Below are positions 21,201-33,200 of a stretch of DNA of 64,000 bases, in pieces. Below the pieces are notes generated by a model, which saw nothing but the letters and a program-made list of their open reading frames with translations, searched no databases and was not told the DNA's origin. Made by a program: the position numbers and the translations under genes. The stretch's first letter is position 1. The number at the start of each line of letters is the position of its first letter. Origin of the DNA: Molanna angustata (lineage: Eukaryota; Arthropoda; Insecta; Trichoptera; Molannidae); the NCBI GenBank assembly GCA_963576475.1, contig OY754975.1:17369381-17433380 (forward strand), given 5' to 3'.

Positions 21201-24200
21201 CGACCATTTTATTCGGAAGAGGAAAATAAATACTTCTTCTTTTATCTGTCGTATAGCATATTACGGGAATGTGTGTACCTACAGTCAATAGTTCCAGGAA
21301 AAGCAGCCATTTCAAAATATGATACAACATGTATAGAATAACAACATGATATTTACTGGATGTATCGGAAATTTTATGAAATCTTACAAAATTTAATTAT
21401 AGATTCGTATCAGTTTATGAATGATAGTATGTAAATTATCCGCGGAAGGTTCTAAATAAGATTCTCGGTCTATTTTAGTATCGCTAACAATGTAAACGTC
21501 AAAATAGTAATTAATGCCAAATTCGTCCGTTACTATATGCGTCTCTTTTTCGTGTAAAGCGCTGTCTCCTTCTCTCTCATTGAGGCCGTTTTCAAGACAG
21601 CGGGATAGCTGTCTCGAAGCAATTTCAACTCTTCTATACATTTCGAGACCAGTCTTGAGATCAAGCTCAGTGACTTTTGTTTCATTAATACCATTTTGGT
21701 TGAGAATGTGCTCTCAAGACCAGTCTCAAGCTGGAGAACGAATCTATAATTCGGACCTAAGACTTACAACTGCCACAGCAGTTGTATTCTTTACAAAGTT
21801 AATTATTTTTAGAACAATCAAATTACCCTGATGGTTTTATCCCGTGAGCCACTAGCCAGGAATGGTCCCATATGTGCTCCCTTGCGGTTATCGTGGCCAG
21901 CTGCCTCGTTAATGGGACCAGCAGCGCTTTCTGGTGCCCATGCAATGCATTCAACTACATGATCATGGTCTCGTAGCTCCACCTGAAATGTTTTAATTAT
22001 TGTTACAAGATATGTAAATGGTGCATTAAAATATATCCATATTTAAATTGCATTTGTACAAGTTAGAATTATTCAGTTAGATTCCGGCTAAAATAGGTGC
22101 GTTCCTATTCCACTTAGTCCAAGTTGATATTATATAACGTTGAAATAGGAACATTCCTATTTAGGAATGTTCTTACTTAAAGTCTGTCATGGATTAGTTG
22201 AATTCCTTATTCTATAACCACATTTTAGTCTAATCAACCGTCAAAATGTTCCTAATTTCAGTTCACTCCTAATTGGAAGCGTGCTAGTTATTTTCACAGC
22301 AGTTTGGGATATTTAAGTTAAGTTGGAAACATTAGTTGTGTACAGAAAAAATCAAAATGTATAATTTACATGTGTTGCGTTATGTTGAAAATAAAACCAA
22401 TGAATAACAATTAAAATGTTAGGTTAGGCGACATCACGGCAACATGACATAAATAAACATGGCTGAACAGAGCAGTACGCATGCGTAATCTGCGCCATAG
22501 ACAATTTGCACTGAACAGTATGCAGTACGCATGCATAGTCTGTGCCATACACAATTTGCAATTTTGCAAAATATACAATGTTTTTTCATTTATGCATGTA
22601 CAATGTTTTTTCATTTATGCATGTACAATGTTTTTTCATTTATGCATGTACAATGTTTTTTCATTTATGCATGTACAATGTTTTTTCATTTATGCATGTA
22701 CAATGTTTTTTCATATATGCATGTACAATGTTTTTTCGGGTTTTTATCCTGCCACAACTAATTTTATTCACCCTGAAAAAATGTACTATTTTCCAGAATT
22801 TATGAGTACCTATATAAAGAAATTTGTTTCAAGAAAGATATGAATATAATTAATTAGTAAATATTATTAAAAGGGTTTTAATGTACATAAAATGAATAAA
22901 ACATACTTTGCAATCTTTGGAGTCTGTCTGCCATACTCTGACTGTCTGATCATTTGAGCATGATGCTAGGAGTGATCCATCCAAAGAGATGCGCACCATT
23001 CTGACCCATTCTCGATGTCCACTGTATGTTTTGACACAATAACTGCAACAAAAATAAGGCGAAATTAAAGAAACTTTATTTTATTACATTTAGTATTGCT
23101 TTTCGGCCAACTAACAGGTACTATGTGAAACATTAATTTAATACGCACCCAATAACATGTTGCCATATTGTGGAGACTTACGATATGTATCGTCTCACAG
23201 AACCAGACTGAAATTACAATTAAAAATTGTGCCTCCACCAGGAATCGAGCCCGAGACTTTTGGATCAGCAGTCAGATATCTAACCAACTGAGATACCACT
23301 GTATTTGATTTGTTATTGAATTGTCATATGACTTGTACTAACTTGACATCTATGAAATAAAGGTGTATTAAAGATAGTCACAGTTATAAATATACTTTTC
23401 GTTAATCACACTCTAGTACCAGGTACTAAAGATATTTTACGTTTATAAGTTAGACCGATTGTTTAAAATATATTCAGTTGCTGAGTTATTCAATAAAAGT
23501 AAGTCTCTGAAGTCTCCCTTTATTTGTGAAAATGAAGAATGATCGAATCAAACAACTGTAAAATTTATCTTTATGACACTATGTTTTGGTCTGTATCTAC
23601 GTAAGGCTTTTTTAGCAATGATGATTGTTGAGTACTAACCCTGTGGTGACATCCCAAGCCTTGATAGTTTTGTCTCTGCTGCCGGAGAAGACAAGATCAC
23701 CGCTGGGTGCAAATGCGACAGAGGAAACATTGTGGTCATGACCATGCATTGTTTTGATGCATTCGTATGTCTGCTGGAACTCCCACAGCTTAATTGACAT
23801 ATCCGCACTGCAAGAGACTGAAAATACATTATATATTAAGTATTGTAGAGTAAATATTATGTTATTGCATGAATAATTAAAAATATTATAATATTCTTAT
23901 ATTGTTTGTTCAAGTAATAGCTATTATTTTGTCCAGTGAAATGAATCACCAAGACATAATTTTACTCCACTGTAGCCATTTTGCATTTTTAGTTTTTAGT
24001 CAATTTTTTATTAATCAGTCATAGCATGTAAAACGTTCATGTTATTTTTGTAATCTTATCATAATTTTGTATGCATGTAGTGTATGCTGTCCTTATTATA
24101 ATAAAATAAATAAATATAAATATTTAAAATGACAGTTAATAGTTATAAATTTACTAGGTATCCAACCTAGGACACCTGAATAGTAAAATATTAAACTTTA

Positions 24201-27200
24201 AGAAGTAAATGATGAAACAGTGTGGCAAATTTAATACAATGAAGAGAATAAATTTTGTACAAAATATCCTAAAACTAATTCCAGCAGCCATCACAAAGGT
24301 TTATTGATTCCACATTAAAAGGTCCTAAAATAGAATTCAGGATAGTATAAATTAATCTATAAATTGTTTGTCAAGTTTATTCTTGGTGTGTAATCAATAA
24401 TGGTATGAAATGAATCCATTGAATTAAAAAAACACACAGTTTAAAAATACAATACCATAATTGGTAATATATTACAATAATTGGTGATTGGCCTTTTTAT
24501 TTAGACTAACTAAATAATAATAAAAACAAATAATAGTTAACAAAAATAGTTGGGTAAACTGATATTCAATTTACCTAGTAATTTTCCCTGTTGATCAAAT
24601 GCAACATCCTGTACTGAGTCAGTGTGTCCCTTAAGCGTACGCTCATATTCACCACTTTCAAAGTCCCAAACCTTTATAGTGGCGTCTTCACTCGATGACA
24701 CCATCATGCTAAATACTGGGTGAAATATGACCTAAAACACACAAACATAATGTTTCATTAGATAGATACTTACTTCATAGAACCAAATATGTATTTTTTT
24801 TTAAATAATGAATATGTCCTTGTAACCAGAACGTATACATCCTCATACATTCCCTAAATTAAGCATATGCTTGTGCTATAGGTGAACGAAATCGGTCGTG
24901 GCAGGATTCGAACTCGCGACCACTGGATTACTAATCCAGTGCACAAACCTCTCAGCCACAACAAACAATTTGGGATAAATATATTTTCTTTACCATGGAA
25001 TCTAAATATTTAAATTGCGACAATATAGGTACGAGGCATGCCAAGTTTTGTCGTTTGAAAAAAATAACACTACTAGATTCTTTTATTGTTTTTCAAAATA
25101 TTCACCACGTAGTTTAATACACTTTTCCATTCGCTCAAACCAGATATTAAAACATTTATTCCACTCCAAAGAAGGGGTGTTCAATATGGCTCACTTGAAA
25201 GCGTTGACTGCTTCTTCACTGGACTGGAACATTTGACCATGAAGATTTTTCTAATTTTAGGAAATGTAAAGAAATTGTTGGGGCTTAGGACAGGACTGTA
25301 TGGAGGATGGTTAAGAATTTCTAAATTTTCCTACTTCAAATACTGAATAATTTGACAAGCGCTGTGTGAGCTTGCGTTATCATGGTGTAGGATGATGCGT
25401 CGCTTTGGATTAGATTTCCGAAGTTTGGAGATGACTTGTGGTAAACAAACTGTCATATTATACCACTCTGAATTAACCGTTTTACGATCTTCAAGTGCAA
25501 TTGTCGCAACATGACCGGTTTTCGCAATGAACGTGGCCACCATTTTCTTTGAAATGGTTCGAGAGTGAACAACTTTGTTGTTTGGAATCAGGATCATAGG
25601 CAGAAATCCAAAATTCGTCACCACTGATGATGTTATAGACGTGATTTGACTCTCCTCGGTTGAACCTTAGAAGAGTTTTCTTACACCATCTGACGCGGGT
25701 CGCCTTATTTTTGTCGGAAAGCAAATGCGGGATCCGACGGCAAACTAGCTTTCTCACACCAAGCGCCACATTTTTATTATTAGAGGGTGTTCTTATGCAC
25801 TGCGACCCTTAGGATCTTTTGCGCTCCCCCCTACTTGCTTACCGGGTTTCCTGTTACAGCATCCCCTCGAGTCCTAGCCCTCTTAGGAAGTTTAGGACTC
25901 GCAGGGGATTCAATGAGCGTATGGATCCAATGTCCATTTGGGGCCTGCCCAAGGTCCTCATTCTAACTTGTGTCACTGCAACACACTGCATGAGAAGGTG
26001 GTGTGGCGTTTCCGCCCCCTCCCTACAGAATCTGCATGTTCCGTCTTCTTCTAGTCCTATTATCCGCAGATGTTCCCCAAGTCTACAATGGCCTGTGAGG
26101 AACCCTGTCAGACTTTTTAGGGCTTTCCTGCCGAGGCTCAAACATGTTCTGGACCTTTTTCGGTCATAATTACCGAGCAGGTCCTTGGCCTGCCTGAGCC
26201 CCGGGAGTTCAATCCAGTAGCTAGATCTCACTTTCTCCGTAATTCTCTTTACTTCTGCCTGAAAATATGAATTTCCTAGGCCGCAGAATGGCTCTGGACC
26301 TATCAGATGCTCTCTCGCACCCTTCCTGGCGAGTCTATCAGCTCGCTCATTTCCTTCGACGCCCATATGCCCTGGTACCCAGAGCAGGGAGACTTTATTA
26401 TTCTTGCCTAGTTCATTAAGTTTTGTTAAGCATTCCCAAACCATTTTTGAGTCAATGTTTGGGGAATTCAATGCCATGATGGCTGCTTGACTGTCAGATA
26501 GAATAGCAATATCCTGCCTATTGTATCTTCTGTCGAGGTTGAACTGAGCGCATCTCTCAATTGCGTGAACTTCCGCTTGAAAGACACTAGGGAGTTTGCC
26601 CATTGCTTCAGAATATTCTGTCCTTGGTCCATATACTCCTGCTCCAGTTCCCTCTTCTGTTTTGGATCCATCGGTATACCATTTAATAGTATTTTCCCTG
26701 AGTGATTGGATGGTGTGGTTGTTCCAATCATTTCTCGTGTTCAGCTTGATATCAAAGTTCTTTTCGAGACTGAACTTCTTGACCATTTTGTTTCCTGGTA
26801 GGTCGATTAGGTGTGTGCAATTAGGCAAAGCTAGCTCAGCATGCCCACCCTTTATTGACCCTTCTTTGTACAGTCTGAGGTAGGCCTTTGTTGCGACTTC
26901 CTCCACTACTATGTGGAGTGGAGTGAGGTCTAGGATGACCTCCATTGCCGCACTCGGACATGTCCTCATACCGCCTGTTATACATAAGCAGGCTAGCCTT
27001 TGCAACTTCTCGAGTGATTTCCTCGTTGTTTCAAGCTTGGTTCTGCTTGACCATACTATTGCACCATAGGTGATGATAGGTCTTACTATTGCAGTGTACA
27101 TCCATAGTAGGATCTTTGGGTGACATCCCCATATTTTTCCTGCAATTCTTCTACATATCATTATAGCTGATTTCGCTTTGCTGATTTTTTCTTCAACATG

Positions 27201-30200
27201 CTTGTTCCACAGAAACTTTTTATCTAGTATCACTCCTAGATATTTTGTGTGGTCTCTCCATTCAATATCTTCTCCATTTATCTGGATATTCTTTATATTG
27301 TGGAGATTTCTTTTGTTGGTAAATGGTATTAGTGTGGTTTTCCCTGAATTTAGATTCAGGCCCACAGATAAACACCATTCTTTGGTGATTTTGAGGGCAT
27401 CCTGCATTAGGAGACACAGTGTTTCCTCAAATTTACCTCTGATTAGGATGACGATGTCGTCGGCATAACCGTTTACGTGATATCCACACTCGGTCAGCCG
27501 CCTCAACAGCTCGTCAACGACCAGACTCCAGATCAGTGGTGACAGTACTCCTCCCTGTGGGCATCCCCTAGTGGTGCTAACCTGGATGGTTTTTCCACTA
27601 GTGTTTGCCGCCACTGTTCTTGTTGTTAGCATATTGTTAATCCATCTGGACAGTGTGCTGTCCACTTCTTTTCTAGCTAGAGCGTCCTCAACTGCCTTGT
27701 GTGAGGTGTTGTCGAAGGCGCCCTCTATATCCAGAAAGGAGCATAGAGCTATCTCTTTTTCATCAAGTGATTTCTGTATTAACTCTGTAAGCTCAAATAG
27801 AGCGGTGTCGGTTGATTTGCCCGCTCTATATGCAGAGGTGCCTTGTCCAGAATTTCACTACGTATATAGTTGTCCACCATCTTTTCTAAGGTTTTTAGTA
27901 AGAACGATGTGAGGCAGATGGGTCTGTAGGACTTCGGTAGGGTCGTGTCCTTCTTACCATTCTTTGGTATGAAGATGACTCTTGCGATCCGCCAGGCTTG
28001 GGGAATATGTCCCAATGCTAGGCTACATCTATATATCCTTAGTAGGTGAGCGTGCATTTCCTGTGGCCCTCTTTGTAGTAGGGCAGGAAATACACCATCT
28101 GTACCGGGTGATTTATACAGCTGAAAGGTGTCAATTGCCCATTTCAGTCGCTGTGGTGTACAGATAATTTTACTCACCTCCCAATTTCTTTTGTTCGATC
28201 TACAGTGCATTGCCTGTAGTTCCTCTGCCTTGACAGGCTCACTTCCAGGGAAGTGGGTTTCCAGAAGTAGAAGGGCCCTTTGCTCTTCATCTTCTGTGTA
28301 GCTGCCATCTGGTTTCTTAAGAGTCATGGGACCTTGTATTCTTCCTCTTGCCATTGCTTTGTGTAGCCTGGCTGCTATAGGAGTTTCTGTGATGTTTTCA
28401 CAAAACTCTCGAAAGCTCTTCCTTTTAGCTTTTTTTATTTCTTTGTTGTAGTTGGTTAATGCCTCCCTGTAAGCCTGCCACTCTCCGTTATTTTTGGCTC
28501 TGTGAAAGAGTCGACGTACGGATGTTCTCAATTGTGACAGGTAGTTGTTCCACCAGGGAGTGTCCCTACAGTTAACTTTTTCCTTAATAGGGCAGCTGGA
28601 TTCATATGCATCTATTATTGCTTCAGTTAATGAGTCCACTGCTCTTTCTAATCCTAAATGATTCCTTGCCCTTGAATCTACCGTTACAAGGTTATACTTT
28701 AGATTGGTGTCATATTTATCCCAATCTGTTTTCTTTGGGTTCCTTATGTAGGTTACTGTGGTTGACAGTCCCTCCACATCGAACCTTATGATTCTATGAT
28801 CAGAGAGCGAGGGCTCGTTTGATACTCGCCATCTCTTCATGGTAGGACTTATGCTCGTACTTGCAAGTGTTCTAATAGTTCTTCTCCTCTTTTGTTTGTG
28901 TCACTACTTCCCCATATGGTGTTATGTGCATTGGCATCACATCCGAGGAGGAGTGGCAAGTTATTTTTGCCACAAAAGTCAGCCAGTTTCTGCACTTCCA
29001 TTGGTGGCATCAGCCTTTCTCCTGCAAGGTAGGCTGATGCAATTACTATATCACGATGTAAGTCGCCAATTTCGATGCAAGCTCGAATTGGCACCAAGTC
29101 TCGTGATATAAACTCTGACAGTGTAATATATTTAACCTTATCCCTTATCAGGATGCATGCTCTGGGGCGATCCTCTCGGGTGTCCCATATTGCTTTTGCA
29201 TCTTTACTTGGAAGACCTCTGATTTGCCCTTTAAAGAACCAGGGTTCTTGTATTAATACAATGCTTAGTTCAGCTTTGGTGAACATATCTGCAATAACCG
29301 CCGATGCTCCTCTCGCGTGGTGCAGATTCACCTGACCTATCTTGGTGTTCGAGGTCACTACTGGGTGTGTCATATCTAGGTGAGTTGAAGGATTCCTCAC
29401 TCAGAGAGTCGAGACTTCTATTCCTCTTCTGAGGACAGGGTACAATTGGCCCCCAGGGGTACACGCCCCCTACGATCAGCCAATAGGAGAGCAACAGATG
29501 TATCCATTGGAGACATCCCTCGCTCCCCCCCTGCTGTGAGCAGCGAGCCATCTCCCCAAGATGTGGAGGGACGGGCGTAGTCACCGCCGTCATTGGAGGT
29601 GGATGGGCGAGTGAGACAGTCCTCGACATCCATCACATTAGAGCTTGCCTCCCCAGGGATGGCAGGATGGGTACCATCCATACCCTCCCCGGAAGTGGAG
29701 GGATAGACTCTTTCCTCCAGGGTCTCATCTATTGAATGGACCACTAAAGTCCCAGCCTCCGCTGGGGCGGAAGAAGGTGGAAGCGGATTCTTCCCCTTGC
29801 CTTCTACCTTCTTACGTAGGCCCTGGACAGGGATTCTCCCGAACCTGTAGAAGATGGTGTAGCCCATCCCCTTTATGATGTTGCAGGAGTCCTCGTCCAT
29901 TCCCACGAGGAGTACTCGGCCAGTGCCCTCGACTCTACTGCTGTGCACCTTCCAAGCAGTGGCATTTAGCCCTCCATTCTGCCTGCTGATCATGCTCAGC
30001 AGGCATTGAGTGTCCATCGTAGAGCACTTGGGGATGAATATTGTGGCACTATGCGCCCTGGGAATTTCATCCCCAGGACACACCGCCAGTTCTACTCCTT
30101 CCCAATTTCTCAGCTTAGTGACTGTGTTTTCCAGCCACTCTGCTGTTCCCTTGTTGAGGCACTCTAGGACGAGCATACTAGGGAGGAACTTTATGCTCTT

Positions 30201-33200
30201 AAACTGCAGCATAGCGGTCGGCAAGACCGATGGCTGAGCCAGTTCCCCCGCAATGATGTCCTCTAATAATGTGAGGTCATTGCTACTTAGTTGGGCCCTT
30301 GGGTACTCTTTAGGGAGTACAGCCACTCTTATTATACTGGCAGCACCAGCATAATTGATGGCTGGCCCAACTAGCTCAGTTCTTGCCTGAGCTTGTACAG
30401 GAGCTTTTCTCCTCTTAGGGTCTGACCCCTTTGGAGGAGTGATGACTCTTTTTGCACCTCGAGTAGGCTGGGGATTTCCCAGCTTCCTCTCAAGTGCCTT
30501 CTTCCTTGCTTCACTAGGTGTTAGACCTTCAGCAAGGAAGCGGAGATACCACTTTGTCCCTGCTCCACTGAGGCCTTTTCTCAGTGGATCATCCATGCCT
30601 CCGGGCATTCCCGGAGGTGGCAGATTTGTGGCCTTCCGTACAACACCTTGCTTCTGGGGTATTCCCAGAGGGCGGGTGGATGTCTTGGGCTTCTGGAGAC
30701 TGCTCCATTGGTCCAGACAGCATGGTTACCTGCTTCTGGGGTATTCCCAGAGAGCAGGTAAATGCCTCGGGCTTCTGGAGGCTGTGCTCCATCGACCCAG
30801 ACTGCATGGTCACCTGCCTCTGGGGTTCTCCCAGAGAGCAGGTGAATGCCTCGGGTTTCTGGAGGCTATGCTCCATTGCCCTAGACTGCAGGTTTACCTG
30901 CTTCTGGGGTATTCCCAGAGAGCAGGTAGGCATCCCAGGTTTCTGGAGGCTGTGCTCCATTGACCCAGATTGCCTTGTTGCCTGCATCTGAGGATTTCTC
31001 AGAAAGCAGGCAGGCACTCCAGGCTTCTGAAGACCAGCTTGTTTTGTTGCGGTGTTGACCCGCTGTTGGTGGTATGGTTTTTGTTGGTTTTTTTTGTTTT
31101 TTCTACTCATTTTGATTCCCACGAGCATCTAGGGAAATAGGGATCGACTGCATCAGAGCCCCGAATGATGCAGTAAGGCTAGTTATTCCAGGAGGTCGCC
31201 CGGTATCCTGGAAGCTCCGTTAGCGATACCATATAGCCCTGGTATCATTCAGCCCTCGGCACGGGTCGCCTAACACCTTGGCTTGGGCTGGGATTGTGTG
31301 GATATAGGAGGTTGTGGAGATGTGGGAGATCTGGTATAGGAGAGCATTATCCGTGACGTGGAAGAGGGATAGGATAAAAATGCTCAGCTCAGGTACCCCG
31401 GGTTCGCCATACCCGTGACTTACCGGTAAGGCAAGTCCCCTGGGGGTAAGCGCCACATGCAACATCTTCTGAATGATTGTCCCTGAGATGCCTAATAATG
31501 CCTCTATCTCTCAATATGTCATATGACGTTTTCCGAGAATTAGTTGTCTCATAGCAATGATGTCTTCTTCAGTGAAGGCAGATTTTTGACGTCCTTCACG
31601 AGATTTGTCACTAAGACTGGTATGTCCATGCTGGAATTCTAAGTACCAGCATTCTCAACAGTCTGCAGAGATGGGGCTTCATCATGGAACACAGATGTTA
31701 GCTCATCAAAACACTGAAGCCATGTTAGGCCTCTTTTAAAGTTGAAGAAAATTATTGCACGGACATTTTCCTTAGTAAGATTCATTTTCGTATGTGACCT
31801 TACAAATTCAAAACGACACAATAACTAAACAATAGCATTGATCCAAATACTAAATTCAAACAAATTTGAATATCAAACAGTTTCAAATTTAAAGCTGCCG
31901 GTAAATATGTAAACGACAGAACTTATAAGGCATGCCTAGTAATAATAAAAGATAAAATATAAAATAATTTTAAAAGAAAAATAACTAAAATCAGCTGGTT
32001 GAATTTTCAATAATACAATATAGATGAACTGTATAAAGGCGTGAAAATTAAATATGTTCATCAAATTTATTATTAAACAAATAAAGAAAAACTAATAAAG
32101 CTGTAATGAATGGCTAAATATGAAGACAAATAAGGTTAAACTCAACATTTTATTAGAATAGATCTTATTTGATGGGTGATAGATAGCATTGCTATGTTTT
32201 GAACCATTCCAATACATTACTGGTCCGATATTCGAGTATTAAATTGACTGAGATTGTAAATTTAATAATTTTAATTAATTCAGCGAGATCAATTAATATA
32301 AAAACATAAAATTATGTTATTACAAAAGATTGAAAACAAGTTTTTTTTTTTATTTTTATAGAAAGATAAAAAAGTACCTTAGTTATGGGTGCCCGATGAC
32401 CAGTTAAACAAAACTTTTCAGGTGGCCGAGGAATCCATTCAGCGGGTGTTCTTTTAGCTCTTGTGGGAGCTCCCTCAATGTATTCTTTCTGTGCTTCTGA
32501 GAGCTTTGATTCAAGTTCCATAACCTGAAATAATATTGTAACATTATAATGAATAGATGGTATGAAAACTTTACAGTTTTTGAGTTCCGAACACAATAAA
32601 TGCATATACTAAATTCAATAATCATTACTGAAATATTTGAAAATTAAATTACATACACAGGGCATCAAATAAGATTAATTTTACTATTCATAATACAATC
32701 CAAATAACAGTTTCGGTATATACCTATAAGGGGTAATGATGCCTGAATATTTATTCTACAAGATTTTACTTGATAACTACTTTTGAATTAATTTTTTTGG
32801 GTAAATAACATCCACATAGTTTTGAATCAGAATTTTTTTTTTACAAAACCTAAACTTGTAAAGTTATGACGTTTTTCTGATATCATATCATTGATTATTA
32901 TGTTTACAGCTATTTTTATTGTAAAATTATTTGATACTAATGATTTTTATTTATTGCAAATAAAAGTAATGCCCATAAAGTTGTTAATAATAATTAAACT
33001 TAGTTTTTTCTTCACAATCACCCTCATTATATGGTGGGTTGCAAAATAAATAATTCAGAAAGATGAAAAAAATATTATACATAACAACAATAAGGGATGC
33101 ACAAAAAAGTTAGTGTAGCAAAAAAAAAGAATCTCATATTTTTTCTTGGAAAATTAATTATGAACCCTTTTTGAAAAACCTTGCCATGTATCAAGTGCAA

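Larger units (their letters stand above)
25772..31447 (-). mobile_element. Full-length LOA-like LINE inserted in mariner
   Basis: An 11-bp target duplication AAGCGCCACAT borders it on both sides (25761-25771 and 31448-31458). The 3' end, on the minus strand, is a short TAATAATAAAA tail. It carries an ORF1 region (31128-29418) with a DUF4780-type domain and an ORF2 (29400-25854) with endonuclease, RT, RNase H and a C-terminal CCHC-like finger. RNase H plus a DUF4780 ORF1 points to the I/LOA group; clade is inference. Two frame disruptions in ORF2 make it inactive. Orientation is the same as Lis-1. Confidence 0.92.
25032..31939 (-). mobile_element. mariner transposon split by a LINE, in Lis-1 intron
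   Basis: Ends are CGAGGCATGCC (25032) and, complemented, CTAGGCATGCC (31939). Inverted repeats extend about 30 bp to TGTCGTTT, and TA lies on both sides (25030-25031 and 31940-31941). The transposase reads on the minus strand. Its 5' part is 31785-31459 and its 3' part about 25760-25100. A 5676-bp LINE occupies 25772-31447 between them. Without the LINE the mariner would be about 1.2 kb, normal for the family. Confidence 0.92.

Noticed and set aside
22481..22843. Open frames with [14 protein letters not shown] repeats
   Set aside because: Generated by the 25-bp tandem array in a Lis-1 intron.
30439..30991. Plus-strand 174- and 135-codon frames over the 84-bp repeats
   Set aside because: Antisense of the repeat-bearing LINE upstream ORF; 84 is divisible by three so all frames tend to stay open.
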